From Lithospermum erythrorhizon (Eukaryota; Streptophyta; Magnoliopsida; Boraginales; Boraginaceae), in the NCBI GenBank assembly GCA_019722365.1, contig JADFUC010000514.1, positions 186,001 to 250,000 on the forward strand: DNA of 64,000 nucleotides. Direction: 5' to 3'. This document shows positions 50,890 through 63,262 of the stretch, one piece after another (the first letter of the stretch is position 1; each line of letters begins with the position of its first letter). A program made the translations under genes and the position numbers. The notes below the pieces were generated by a model that worked only from the letters and a program-made list of their open reading frames with translations, made no database searches and was not told the DNA's origin.

Positions 50890-51850
50890 ATGCATGTTAT
50901 AATTTTATGTTTATTTTAAGATTTGTGAATTTATATTTTTAATTTTTTTTAACTATTTGAGAATGTTAAAGTTAGTAATTAGAAATAACTATGTTAAATT
51001 TATTGTTTATATGAATGTGAAAACATCAGGCTAAAATGTTAAACTTATTATTATTATATTTTTATTAATAATATGTATCGCGGATCCATTTTATGTGTTA
51101 ATATATTTTATAATGAATATTAAATTAATTGCTATATTAATTATGCTGAATTGTTATTACAAAAAATATTAATATCAACAAATTAGGCCCCAACACGCGT
51201 ACATACAAGGTTCAAAATTAAACCCAATGTACGTAGACGCGGCTGTCGGGTTGACAAACCTAGTACATGTTGTTTGTCCCAATCTTTAACCAACTTGTGT
51301 TTCGTTTGGTGGATGAAAAATGTTAAACATTCAAATTTTAAAAAGTATAAGATAATAATCGGTATGTTATATTTTATGTTAAAATTATAACTTTTGATAT
51401 CATGGATTTTGTATGTTATAATTTTATGTTTGTTTTAAGATTTGTTAATTTATATTTTTAAATTATTTTTAACTATTTGAAAATGTTAAAGTTAGTAATT
51501 ACAACAACTATATTAAACTTATTATTTATATGAATGTGAAGCAACATCGTGTCAAAAATGTTAAACTTATTGTTATTATATTTTAATTTTTTATTCATAA
51601 TAGGTATGATCCATTTTATGTTAATATATATCATAATGAATCTTAAATTAATTAAGTATATTAATTATGTTGAATTGTTATTACAAAGATTAATATCAAC
51701 AAATTAGGCCCCAACAAGTGGTGCATGGGTTCAAAATTAAACCCAACGCACGGGATGTGCGGTCAGCCGAGAACCTGTTGCTAGGTCGTTTGTTCCAATC
51801 TTTAACCAATTTGTGTTTCGCTTGGGTGGATCTAAAAAATGTTTGGGTGC
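50890..51850. repeat. Direct duplication, period about 520 bp, two copies
   Basis: ATGTTATAATTTTATGTTT, AACTATTTGA, AATGTTAAAGTTAGTAATTA, TTATATGAATGTGAA, TAATATCAACAAATTAGGCC and GGTTCAAAATTAAACCCAA recur in order. Anchors are 50894/51413 and 51181/51702. A further shared word, AAAAAGTATAAGATAATAAT, sits at 49837 and 51338. Satellite-like or a broken LTR tandem. Confidence 0.7.
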
Positions 51851-52006
51851 TCGGGGTGATTAAACATTTATGTATCACTCTAACACCATATTACCGCCAA
51901 ACGAGTGGGCGGGACAGTTTCCAACCCACATCATGCAAATGATAGGAGTATAATGGTTTTCACTTATATTACCGACCATATGGGCGCGCTGGGTCAGAAT
52001 TGCTTT

Positions 52007-52960
52007 TGTTGGAAATCAATAGTTATTGGTTTCATTAATTATGTCCGTCAGGACAATTCATGTACTAATTTACCTCTACTAGATAGTTTAAATGTGATTA
52101 CATAAACTTAACATTCAACTATAGGAATTGTAATTACTAGTCGGTTCTCACGATAATACCGCCAGAGTTAAGTCGATTGTTGGGATCTATGCATAACCAA
52201 GAGGGTCATTAATTGTCTATTATATATTATACGGTTAAGTTATTATTCCAGCTCAAGGTCACACACATACAAGGACATCAGTTACATTTCATCCTCAGAC
52301 ATTTCATAATCAAAAAGCGATCAGGAATCAATCCAGATTCCTAATCGGGATAATTATTACACGCAGCAAGTGCAAATAAATCGAAGGGTTCAATTAATTT
52401 GACTCTGTTAGATCTTAATTAATTAACTTGTTAATCTAACTTATTTAATTAAACTGATGTATTAATTAATCTAGTCAAGTTGAGTTTATTTGTTCGACTA
52501 TTGAACTCAATCAAAGATTAATGAGTTGTTTATTTTAATTGGCTTGATAAGACTAACTAAATAAACCGGGTTTTGCTTCATGAGTTTGGCTCGTTAGTTA
52601 ACGGTTTAGATTTTATGTGAGCTCTATATATTTGAGGCTTTACATGAAAAACTCAATGCAACAAAACACAAAAACCCTAGCCTCCGTTTGATAGAATTTT
52701 CGGCCTCCTCCTCCATGAGTGAGACGATGATTCTACGAGACAAATCAAGGTTTTGATTTGTTCTCTTCATCCAATTGTTATCCGGGCTTCTAGCAACCTG
52801 CTGCGATTCAACCTTCCTCATGATTAACTAAGACTAATCAAGCGCTAAAGATATCGAATTCAAAGAGGCTTTAGAAAAAGAATTATTGGGTTTATTTACC
52901 CGCAAATTGTAAGTTCTATTTTTATATATATTGTAATATAATATTTAGATCCGATTTATG
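52007..52960 (+). repeat. Possible LTR, about 0.95 kb
   Basis: Starts TGTTGGAAATCA, has a promoter-like CTCTATATATTTGAGG at 52621, and then leader-like AAAACCCTAGCCTCCG. The 3' end is undefined and no primer-binding site follows. Low confidence. Confidence 0.3.
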
Positions 52961-53064
52961 AAATTAAAGTAATCCTATTTATATGTTTATTTGATTTTAT
53001 CTGCTATGCATATAAATTTTCATCAGCCTTTCTACCATATACCCATTTGGTTTCTATCGATCAT

Positions 53065-53280
53065 CCCAGCGCTGGTCGAAAGAATTCCAACCCACTCTCC
53101 ACATGCGGTCGGTAGCGAAAAATGGTTTCATTTTATCACGACCAAGGGGCTTACCAGGCCAACTCACACTCCATGTGTCGGTAGGGGTAAAATTGTTAAA
53201 AAATTGTGCCTTAGAAATGAGGGCCTTAGAAATAGTCTTCTCCGTAAAGGAGACTCTACTTTTGTCCAACTGTGAACTAA
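53065..53280. repeat. Second copy of the unit seen at 49380-49570
   Basis: CGCTGGTCGAAAGAATTCC, then CTCCACATGCGGTCGGTAG, parallels 49530-49575. The open frames here read repeat DNA. Confidence 0.4.
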
Positions 53281-53387
53281 TTTTGGTGAGACAAATGAGT
53301 AGTATTTAGAATACATTAGTTTCCGATGCTTTTTCTTCTACTTGTGGGAACTTTGTAACTGACTTAATTCATACTTTGTATTCATTA

Positions 53388-53862
53388 GAGCATTCACATC
53401 AGTTCTTCTATAATTTTCTAAAATTCACTCACAACCATCACTTTTTTAGTTCACCTTTTATGTATACTCTTTAACAACCTCCCTATTATTCACCTAAAAT
53501 TGAAAATTAAATATTTCAAATATATCTATAGAAATTTAGGATAAAATTAAATTTTAAAAGTTAATAAAAATAATATATTAAATACTTGACAGTTGAATCT
53601 AAATCGCCTTTTTAATTTATATTTATATATGACGTAAAATAATTATTTATTTTATATTTATTTTTTATATAATTGAAAAGGAGTAAAAATGAGGAGAGAA
53701 AAAAAATAACCTCAAAATAGGAAGGGTATAAATTGAGGGATGAATAGGTTAAGTGGATAATTTTAATACTTCACCCTATTTTGTAAAAGTTCGATATACC
53801 CAAGTTTTATCATTTTTTATAATTTCAATTCCTAAAATAGCTTTTAATGGAGCCGATGCGAA
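53388..53862. mobile_element. MITE candidate, about 475 bp
   Basis: Left GAGCATTCACATCAGTTCTT and right, read on the minus strand, TCGCATCGGCTCCATTAAAA form an imperfect inverted pair, followed inward by TATAATTTTC / TTATAAAAAA. AT-rich, non-coding. Superfamily not assigned. Confidence 0.4.
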
Positions 53863-54004
53863 AATTTTAGTACTTTGAAGAGAATAAAGTGAATAATGAT
53901 TTAAAGAAATACTTTCAAGTTTTAAACTTTAGACTTTATATAAATTAGTAAAAGAATTAATCATTTGAGCTAGCCTTTTTAATATTGAATGTTTATGTAA
54001 GTAC

Positions 54005-54476
54005 TCATCACCCAACACTCTAGATTCGACCTTTTTTTAATCAACCGCTACTTGAAATACAGACGGGGAACTTCCGGCCGACGCAATAGCCCGCAGAACT
54101 ACGGCCGCCCGTAAAACCACACTAGGCAAGTCAGCTATGATCCGCCAACCAAGCAGTTGGCTGAGCAGTAAATCTAATCCCTACGACCTCACGATCACAA
54201 GCTTCTCACCTATTCCACCAACTTGACTCTGCGAGCACTCTAGGTTCGTTTCCTTTTTTTTTTTTAACGCTGACTAGAACCGCTACTCTTTGAGCGCCAA
54301 GATCGGGTAAACTTTCGGCCGACGCAATATCCCCGCAAAACCACGTCACGATAAACCACACTAGGCGTGCCCCGCGGTAATGCGCTCGACCAAGAAAGAT
54401 TGGGTAGGAGAATCAATCCCCACACTTCACCTACTCCACCAATCCCGCCACCCTCGTTATGCATTCTTTAGGTTCG
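54005..54476 (-). repeat. Tandem SINE-like units, about 220 bp each, two copies plus a fragment
   Basis: Read on the minus strand, unit 1 (54476-54254) and unit 2 (54248-54032) both begin CGAACCTA, contain GGTGGAATAGGTGAG / GGTGGAGTAGGTGAA (A-box-like), GCCTAGTGTGGTTT and ATTGCGTCGGCCG, and end with GTAGCGGTT followed by an A run (12 A at 54265-54254, 7 A at 54038-54032). A third start, CGAATCTAGAGTG, follows at 54029. Repeated tRNA-like head plus A tail suggests a SINE multimer. Confidence 0.55.
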
Positions 54477-54969
54477 TCTTGATTTCATGTATTGACGGTC
54501 TACACTATTTATGATTTCATTCTCATTCTAAAATTCTAAAGTCTATTTAACTTTGGATTAAGTTATATTTATATTTAAATTTGTCTTCAAATTGAAAGAT
54601 TATACTTTAGCTTCACAAATCACAACGTTAACAAAGAAGTAATATATTATATATCCAAGTGGACCATTTGCTTTGCTGTGTTGAAGGGCGCAATGTTGGA
54701 CTTTTCGTACTATAGTTATTGGCATTGCTAGTGTTTACTCGTATAGTTATTGCTAGTGTTTACCAATGATTTCTTTGACCAATGACCACTTAATTCTTAG
54801 TTACTCGTATTTGACTTATTGGTCGGAGCCTTCCTTCGCCTATATGTATTACCTATGACCCCACTCATTTCACCTTCAAACTCATGGTAAATGGCGTTTT
54901 TGTTTTTAGGTATGAATCTTTAATCATCAATTACTAAATAATGATGCCACACTAAACACTAGTATGGTG

Positions 54970-55040
54970 GATAGAGCTGTTAATGAGACGAGCTCAACTG
55001 AGCGGCTGGCTCGGCTTGGGTGAGCGTGGCTCGAAGGTAG
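54970..55040. repeat. GAGCTCGG-type repeat terminus
   Basis: AGAGCTGTTAATGAGACGAG then GCTGGCTCGGCTTGGG resembles the end of a common dispersed plant repeat. Only a short piece is present. Confidence 0.3.
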
Positions 55041-55338
55041 GTATACAAGTATAAAGAACCTGGAAGTTTCATTCAACTAGGCAAGTATTTAACTACATGA
55101 GAAATACGGAATTATATGCTAGAAACTTAACATAATTTAAGATTGTCGAACAAGGTTTATTGTCACATTGAACAATCAATCCCCTTGGGCAGGAGCGGAC
55201 TCCGAATGAAGGCAACAAGTTACACAGTAGATCAATTCAAGTTTTAAACACAAAGTTTAGTAGTCTATTCACGGTAGTATAGGACTTCAGATTTCAATCG
55301 CACCTTCCTTACGTACGCCATATATGGTAGAACAGTTT

Positions 55339-58300
55339 TCACGAGAAGAAGGTACCTTCTGGGGGTTGAGAAAGCTTTCGGTTATGTGGAGCTGCCATTT
55401 CTTTTCTCAACTGAGTCAGTATGTCTTCCATGGTGTAGTCTCGCTGCCAATTTGCCAGCATTGCGAACTTCTTCGCTTCAACCTAATAGATATAAGAAAT
55501 AAGACCATCTTACAAATACTGGTATGGTAACCCACAAATGGCTATAATAAGTACAACAAAAGTTTAGCTTAGTAGTAGGCTAGTTAAACATCTTGAAGGT
55601 ACAAAAATGCAACAAGAAAAGGCATGTGCTCAGATTGTATAAATATAATGTGCACATTATGAAGAAGTTCATAGAAAACAGTACCCACATATTAGTCAGC
55701 AATATCAAGAAGCTTATAGAAGAAGACGTAGAACGCCAGCCTTACCACTCCTGTCTCAGAATTCACACAAGTCATGTTGATGCGAGAGTGAAAACGAACA
55801 GTTGGAGGCTTCTCAGGGTAATCCTTGTCGCAGAATAGCTTCAGCTGATAAATCCGATTTTCATGTACGGTCTGGAAACAGATACAAGACACCTCTTACA
55901 TTGATAGGAAAATAAAGTAATAACTTAACTATGTAAGCACTGTGAAATTGCATATTTGTTTCCATTATAGTAATGTTTATAGATTTATAGATGTGGAATC
56001 TTTATCCTAATGCAACTCCGTAAGCAACTAGACACCATAACAGAACATTATTATGGATCAAACAGCTGAAACTATAGAATAGTATGATTGAGGAAAAGTC
56101 TAATGCAACAGGTATATAAATAATCTAGCCAGAGAAGATAACTATCGTTATGAGTAGTTATTTCCCGTCAACTTACAAATCCCCCAAGAACAAAATTCAG
56201 TTGATTATAATGGTATATTAGCAGAATGGGCAAGCAAAAACTCGTGTCAAAGATTTTACATTCTCTAGCTCTTCGATATAATAGAATAAATCAAAATGGC
56301 TCATTACACTACCTATGCTTCTAGTCTATTGTGAGGTGGTCGATAGTGTTAGCACTTTACTCTTGGGTCAATTTGGAAAAGCCTCTCTGTTTTTGAGAGG
56401 GGTGTAAGGTTGAGTACTATCCTCCCCCTCCCCTACCCCTCTTCGGAGACATTGGAGCATGTTGATGTATATTGTTATATTAGCAGAATGGCAAGCAAAA
56501 AAGAAAAAGAAGCCCATGCTATTAACTCAATTGGAAGCTCAGTCAATTATGTTGTGATATTAGCAGAATGGACAAGTAAAAAAGAAAAGAAGTTTGAAAA
56601 TTGCAATAACAATGGGTTGACGGACAGAAAGGTACATACAACCTCAGGCTAATACAGTTACTGCACATTTCTTCTTCTCAAATAAATGATAAGATAGGAT
56701 ATTCGAGCTTACATTGTGAAGACCTATTATGGTACCAGTCCAAGAACGCATGTACAAGTCATCTGCATCATCCATCCCATAGCTGACAGATCCATCACCA
56801 ATACCTTTCTCCCCACGTTCAAGTTCCTCCAATAACCTGAAGTTACGAGGAACTGGAGAGAGGAGGATTGACCAACTATTAGATTGGCACAAACCTTTTG
56901 GAAAAAATTTGCTCATAACCCCAATCTCACATTCTCAAATGTAGAACACATGTCCATAACCCAACAAAGGGTGAGATGAAAGGTAGTGGCACAATCAAAA
57001 TAAGAATGAGATGAAAGATAGTGGCAGAATCAAAATAAGAATGAATGACTATCATTCACAATTTCAAAACACGGTTCATTATTTAGCTTTACAAGCAAGT
57101 CCCATGTAGGTCCATAAATAATTAATTTGATATTCAAAGCTATTTGATTAGTAAATGTTATTTTTTACCTGCTTAGGAATTACAACCTCCACCCTGATGT
57201 AAGTGAGAGGTTTGCAAATCTTTATTCCGATTAGCAAAAGTGTGTCTCATTTAACCTATTTTTCACTCACTACACTACCACATACAATGTATTCCTAAAA
57301 GTTGAAGAAAAGGCAAACCTCTATGTTAAATTAAGATGGAGGCAAACCTCTGATAAGACAGTAAAACTACTAGTGGTAAGTAAGACAATAAAATTACTAG
57401 TGGTAATTAAAATGTTCATTTTTTTTTGGAAAGTCTAGATGTTTACTCTGCCTAATGGAAATGAAACAAATGGATTTTTATATGAGAGGTTAATCAGAAA
57501 ACCAAACAACACAAATGAAATAAATAAGTCATACACACTGAGCAAGACCAACACACAGTCCCTTAATTTCAAGTCTCTTTTTTATGCCTACATGTAATCA
57601 TACTGCAGAGAAAAACATATGCACCATGCAGAATAGTCCTGACATCAGTTTCATTACATTTGAATACTTACAAACCGATCACAAAATAGCGAAGTGACAC
57701 TTCCCATTAACATCTAAGACAACCTTAGGTAAGAACCTGCTAAGGTCATGATTTTCCACGTACCCACCCACTCGTTTGAGGGCTCCCTGAGAAAACAATC
57801 AAGATTTTTCTTCTAGGACTTGAGCCTTTAAGTATACAATCAGAATCAAATATGTAACACATGCACCAATATGGTCCAATGAGAAAGGACTACTACACAA
57901 AATAATTGGTACTCAGTGATCTTGATTAATTACCCCAGGCGTCCACTATTTAGATTTATCTTATTCACGAGAGCGTTTCTTCATTGATACCTCTAACCTT
58001 AATCTCCACCAATTATAGTTCTTCTCGATGTCCTTAACATACTCTTACTACCCTTTACACCTAATCAATAATACCTGGCATTTCTTATTCATTTCTAAGA
58101 CAGTTGAAAACCTCCACTCATCTACCTATTTGATCGCTCTCGACATAACTTCTCCATTAAGCTCACCCTAATGACTTGCACCAACTTCCTCTCTTATCAG
58201 TATCATATGGAGCATAAATTCAACCACACCTAAACCTAATTACATCACAAACAGCATACCAGCTTTAAAGCTTTGATTTTTCAACATAAAACACAAAGGG

Positions 58301-59012
58301 TACATTATTAGCCAGCCCAAAAAAAGCAAAGAACATTTACCACCTTAATAAATCATAAGACTATTCACCACAATCAAGAACAAACACAGTAGAATTCATC
58401 ATACATCGATAAAACACGAAATTTTTCCACCTCAAGATTGATTATATGTGCCCAAAAGTCAATTAAAAACTTAAAGAACACAATTTGATCAAAACCCACA
58501 TGTACCCTCAAACAAATTAGTCAACAAAATGAAATTTAGAGTACATTTACATATTATCACTAATCAATAATCAAATAATAACATACAAAAAGTGACAATT
58601 TTTCATTTTTTTATTATGTGTGCCCAAAAGTCAAGTAAACAGTTCAAGCACATGATTAGTTCAGAAATCACATGTACCAAAAACCCAATTAGACCAAAAA
58701 ATGAAATTTAGAGTATAATTACATGTTATCACTAATCAAGAATCAAATAATAGCATATAAAAAGTGACAAATTTTCATTTTTCTTATTATGTGTGCTCAA
58801 AAGTCAATTAAGCACTTAAAACACACAGATTAATTCATAAATCACATATACCAACAAACCAATTAGACCAAAAATTGAAATTTATACTATAATTACATGT
58901 TATCACTAATCAATAAAAAAAAATAACATAGAAAAGTGACAAATTTTCATATATTTTTGGGACAAAAAATATTATTACCAACTACACTAGATCCTCCTGA
59001 GCCAAGAGTCAT
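55339..59012 (-). CDS. UEV1: Ubiquitin-conjugating enzyme E2 variant 1 (UEV1/MMS2 type)
   Basis: Partner of UBC13 for Lys63-linked ubiquitin chains in DNA-damage tolerance. Four exons on the minus strand: 58979-59012, 56713-56852, 55746-55871 and 55339-55482, joined in frame to 147 residues, the usual length. The protein starts [11 protein letters not shown], continues [20 protein letters not shown] and [11 protein letters not shown], then the E2 fold with [20 protein letters not shown] and [16 protein letters not shown], ending QPPEGTFFS. The catalytic cysteine of true E2s is absent, as UEVs require; HSRINMTC replaces the HPN region. Intron 1 (58978-56853) carries a 172-bp tandem repeat. The start is set by the family N-terminus just before a phase-1 intron. 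Coding sequence looks intact. Exon 3 read through its donor gives a false open frame. Confidence 0.93.
56213..56600. repeat. Local repeats in UEV1 intron 2
   Basis: ATATTAGCAGAATGG followed by CAAGCAAAAA or CAAGTAAAAA occurs three times, near 56213, 56477 and 56558. Probably small segmental duplications. Confidence 0.5.
56973..57042. repeat. Tandem repeat, 35-bp unit, two copies, in UEV1 intron 1
   Basis: GAGATGAAAGGTAGTGGCAC and GAGATGAAAGATAGTGGCAG start the two units, at 56973 and 57008; both continue AATCAAAATAAGAAT. Confidence 0.7.
58440..58950. repeat. Tandem repeat, 172-173-bp unit, about three copies, in UEV1 intron 1
   Basis: The anchor CCCAAAAGTCAA (third copy CTCAAAAGTCAA) occurs at 58451, 58623 and 58796. 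Each is followed by CACATGTACC- or CACATATACC-type sequence, AATGAAATTTAGAGTA, TTATCACTAATCAA and AAAAGTGACAA in the same order. The last copy ends about 30 bp before exon 1. Confidence 0.75.
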
Positions 59013-59984
59013 TGGAGCTTTGGATGTATATGAATTAATCTTTAAAGAGCTTAGGGGAAACGCAAAGAGGAAGAAAGGAACAAAATAGGGTCGCAATGGA
59101 TTTAGTGTTTCATATATCTCTTTTTATATTAATTGATATTTGTGAATTTTTTTATTTTAAAATATTTTTATACGATAAAAATTATTTATAATTGAAATAA
59201 TATATGGAGACTTTAAATAACTTTTAATGATAGAAGTATTAATTTTTATTTACTCCATATTAAAATAAGAAATAAAAATTATTCTTCGTTTAAGTTTCAT
59301 CTTGGAAAGCAATAATATAATTTAATTTGAATTAGGAATTAGGAGGAATATATATAACTCAATTTAAGTTTTTTTATTTAATTTGGTCCATGTAATTTGA
59401 AGTACTCAAAATTGTTATGGGTACTAAGTGCAGTCACTAGGCTAACACTAGTAATTTAACCGAGTTCAAGTCATGATAAAAATTTGATACTCCCTACATA
59501 TCTTAATTTAAGAAACCATTTTTCCAAAATAAAAATCTTTTTTTCGTTCTCATTTTATCAAATAAAGTTAAGAAAATCGAGTGAAAATTTTATTTGCGAG
59601 ACGTTAAGCCAATTTTCCTTAAACTTTGCATACAAAAGAATGTAGCCTGTGATAAGCTTTATGTGAGGTAGTGAATAAATAACATACTTATTACTATGTG
59701 ATTTACTTAATAACTAGTGATCGTTAAGACAATCTATCTGCTAATTCAGATTCAACAATCAATTTTATATTAATTTTTGTACAATTGATATAATATTAAT
59801 TATTAAAATAATATAATATACAAGCGAAGAAAAAATGAAAAGAGAACAATCTACCACCACATCATAATAAATTTTTATTTTCTTTATTTCCAGGAAAAAG
59901 ATGATTTACATGATAAAAAAAAATTATTTTTATAATAGTTCGCTTTTTTATGTGAAGAAAGTAGATCATATTTATTCTTCAAAA

Positions 59985-60345
59985 AAATTAGTATACGAGA
60001 TCACGGGCTTCAACCTCGTTGTTATACACACCTGGGGTCATTGCTGCTGCAAGAAAATAACTATTTTCGCTCTCCTATTGCGATCATTCCCGATCGTGAG
60101 TGCCCCGCCAAGCTTCCCCTATTTGCAAGTCTATTTGCAAGTGTAGTAAAATTGTCATTCTCGCTTAAAAAATATACTATTTGAGCGCTGCGGCTGGGCC
60201 GCCTCGATCGATCGGGGTTTCTACCTTACGTGCGAGTCGGGTCAAGCAAACTCCCCCTTGGCAGCACCCGCTTAGTCAAGAGAACCGGATTGCGCCGCCG
60301 ATGCTCCAAATGGGTTTTTCACCTAGGCCGGATCGTAAGCGAATG
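59985..60345. repeat. Two adjacent GC-rich, SINE-like pieces
   Basis: The first (about 59985-60115) has GGGCTTCAACCTCGTT, near the B-box consensus, then ACCTGGGGTCATTGCTGCTG. The second (about 60180-60345) has GCTGCGGCTGGGCCGCCTCG, GATCGATCGGGGTTTCTACC and TAGGCCGGATCGTAAGC. Both stand out from AT-rich flanks. No tail or target duplication was resolved. Confidence 0.4.
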
Positions 60346-62926
60346 TTTTAATAAAATTGATCCTCAAACGAGCTTTTTTATATTAAGTATATGGAGTAGA
60401 TTTCAATTTGAGTAATCTAATCTCCTTTGTAAATGTCAATATATTCTCTTTCTTTTTCAAAAATCATTTTCAAGTTATCCTATATTCTTTTAGATATTTG
60501 ATTTTGCACAAATAAAGTTAAACTTAAAATTGGTTCTAGACATTCAAAAATCAAAATGCGGTCTCAAAGCGAGGCTATCAAAGTAGAGGAAGTGTTAAAT
60601 AAGATGCAATGACTGTTTGAAGATCAAGAGGGCGTTTTTTTTTTTTTTAATCTAAGTTTTAATTTTATTCAAATTTTTAAGTGATATCCTATGTATTATC
60701 TCCTCCGCAATCCCAGTACAGAATCTCCGTAGTATCGCCATGAAGATGACCTGCTTCACACTTTTGACAAGAGAACTTTAATGTGGGCCTAAAGACCACG
60801 CATGCTGAAAGGAAATTCGTGGGAGAAATAAAAAACGCGTAGTTATGAGGAATCGACAGGAACGGGGAAGCTGAAACGGAAGCGGAAAATTTTCAATCGG
60901 TGGGAGAAATTACTACTGAAGTCCCACCCACTTTTAATAAAAGCAAAAAGAAAAAGAAATTTCACCAACGTGACGCCAATTATCCTGTGTCGCCATTTCA
61001 TTTTTTTTCCCTTTGCTAAATGATTTTTAAATAAGCAATACGCAATTTTTTTTTTCACCATTACCCTTTTTTTTTTTTTTCAAGATCTATAACAGTATTT
61101 CTCCTTAAGTTTGTATCATTTGAACACAATTTTTTTTTTGAGCTTTTACATCATATTTTCATTTCATTTTTCTTAATCGTTTAATTAAAAATAGATATTA
61201 AAATTAATTGTAACTATAAATTAATTATTAGTAAAATTAATTGTAACTATAAATTAATTATTATTAAAATTAATTATAACTAAAAAATTAATTGTAACTA
61301 TAAAATTAATTATAAGATAGTGGGCACATTTGTTATAAAAGCGAAAAAAATTAATCGACTAAATTGCTATGAGAGCTTGGAAGGAAATGCTGAGCAGTGA
61401 ATGCCAGAGTAATTTGATGCCAAGCAGAGAAAAGTTATGAAAAAATCGACTACCTCGCCGAAAATTCGCCTAAGAGGAAAATTAAAAATATAAACCTAGG
61501 AGGCAAGTTTAATTTAGCTCAATAGTTCAGGGTGTCAAACGAGATTGAGTTCTCGTATCTTTTAACATATTTGTATTCTTTTAATTCAATGTGTGAACCG
61601 GGATGAATTAGGATGAAAAACACAATGAAAAAATAGTAATCATCTTGATTGCCCAGATTTTGATAGGTAATAACGGAAGTGAAAAGAATGAAATCAATAC
61701 CTCCATCTCATAGACGTCTGACTTTTTAGCCACTTATCTCTCGAATCCTCGACCTAATATATTCGTTTGCGATATAATATCTATAAAAAAATATATCAAC
61801 TTAAAAGAAATAAACGTAATTTCACTGAAATATCAAAGATTATACAATACAAACAAAAAATATCTATTGCTAAAAGTTTCAAGAGATTTAACAAAAAAGT
61901 CAAAAGTGCTTTATAATCGACGGAGGGAGTATATTTAGTAAAGTCAGAAAGGATAGGAATGAGAACATTCAATCTCGATTCACCTCTATATGATCATCCC
62001 AAAGACTAAAGGGTATGTTAGGTTCCAATAATCCATGTTCATAATCAACCAATCCATTACATGTCAAGTTTCATGTAATGTAGCTCATATAGAAAAATAA
62101 CATGAAAATGCCCTGATCTTAATAAATCTGATTTTTTAATTTAAACTCAAAATTTTAAGTCATACTGTAGAAGATTTTTTTTTGCAAGATATATTAAAAT
62201 ATGATATTTCAACTACTTTATTGTTAACATGATTGTATGTTATTTAGGATTACTTTTTCTTAGGGGAAAGAAGTACCAACAGATGTTTGACTATCACAGA
62301 TTGTGAAGTTGCTTCCTCAGAAAGACTACTTTTGTTTGCAAATCCATTTATCCAAGACTTATTGCATGATAATTCCAGATCAACTAATTCTAGCATTTGA
62401 TGCATGGTGGAGGTAGAAGGAAAACTAATTCATTTAAGCAACAATTAATATTGAAATAGATAACATTGGGTCTTTGATTTGATTGCTCCAACAATAAGAT
62501 ACACAACAAGATTCACAATGTAAATTGAACCTAGAGTAACTCCAAAATGTCTCGCTAGTATCATGTTTTGTGCCAACCAAATTGAACATCCCCCAGAAGT
62601 TGATGAAAACCCAAAAATTGAAATAAAACCTTAACCTTTAAAAAACACCATGAAAATGGGGAATAGATCTTTTGCTAATTACTTTGAATGAGTTCTCAGT
62701 TATACTCTTTTAAGACGCGACACGCAGATATTTGCTTTTAAAATTAATTTAAAATAAAAGAAAAAAACACATGTCATGATCCTAACAAAATGTAACATAA
62801 AATGTCACACAAAATGTAACATATTATTCGAATTCATGAAAATAATGCTCAGTAGTTTCTTGGAAACCATTGAAATTAATTTTCCATGATCAAAAAACAA
62901 ACTTCAAACACACATTCTTTTTCTTT
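60346..62926. other. Intergenic DNA with T/A-rich tracts
   Basis: Includes T runs near 60640 and 61060-61140, an AT tandem repeat at 61199-61315, a weak tRNA-like patch near 61515 (TAGCTCAATAG), and a lone CGGAGGGAGTAT Stowaway-type end near 61920. No conserved gene. A short minus-strand frame at about 60740 is described in the findings. Confidence 0.4.
61199..61315. repeat. AT-rich tandem repeat, about 33-bp unit, three to four copies
   Basis: AAAATTAATTGTAACTATAA followed by ATTAATTATTA repeats with small length changes; later copies are shorter. Confidence 0.65.
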
Positions 62927-63262
62927 TCATTTGGCTGATTTTCTTATGGTTCTTTCCTCCTGGAAGAAATCCAATAAGACAGTGCTCTTACATTTGGGAC
63001 ATTTGGGATCCTCATTTGACAACATGACATACATGAAGCAACGAGGACACCCTGCAAGCATCATTGAAGTTGTCTCAGGGCTGCTTGGACATTGTACCAA
63101 AATGTTGTCATCTTCAGGGCTTGGCTCTCTGGACACACATGAGCTTGCAGGAGATAATTCCATGGAAGAAAATGATGTTCTAGGTGATGATGAATTTGCC
63201 CTCCTTGGTGGTGATAAATTCAATTTCAGCTCTAGCTTTGGACTTTCCATGTTGTAGTTCAT
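62927..63262 (-). CDS. GIR1/GIR2-type EAR-motif repressor (GL2-interacting repressor family)
   Basis: Small nuclear adaptor of the family that recruits TOPLESS-type co-repressors and, in Arabidopsis, modulates root-hair genes with GLABRA2. 111 residues from the ATG at 63262. The EAR motif LELKLNL (L10, L12, L14, L16) is followed by SPPR, a serine-rich linker (SPASSCVSREPSPEDD), then SPETTSMMLAGCPRC and YVMLSNEDPKCPKCKSTVLL. The two pairs CPRC (72-75) and CPKC (88-91) form the conserved zinc-ribbon-like C-terminus. A second in-frame ATG at 63250 (MESPKLEL) has the better start context, G at +4, and could be used instead. TTTACAG just upstream may be an acceptor of a leader intron. Coding sequence intact. 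Confidence 0.88.
   Translation of the reverse strand: MNYNMESPKLELKLNLSPPRRANSSSPRTSFSSMELSPASSCVSREPSPEDDNILVQCPSSPETTSMMLAGCPRCFMYVMLSNEDPKCPKCKSTVLLDFFQEERTIRKSAK

Noticed and set aside
58440..58950. Evenly spaced repeats as a CRISPR array
   Set aside because: The units are long, nearly continuous tandem copies in a plant intron, with no short repeat and unique spacers.
4671..59012. A ubiquitin-pathway gene cluster
   Set aside because: U-box E3, DDRGK1 and UEV1 lie far apart, on both strands and in different pathways, so their presence in one window is most likely chance.
61510..61565. tRNA gene
   Set aside because: TAGCTCAATAG resembles an A box, but no cloverleaf with acceptor stem and anticodon arm could be drawn; at most a decayed SINE head.
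62886..63257. 123-codon plus-strand frame
   Set aside because: Shadow of the GIR-type gene; only the minus strand gives the EAR and CxxC motifs.
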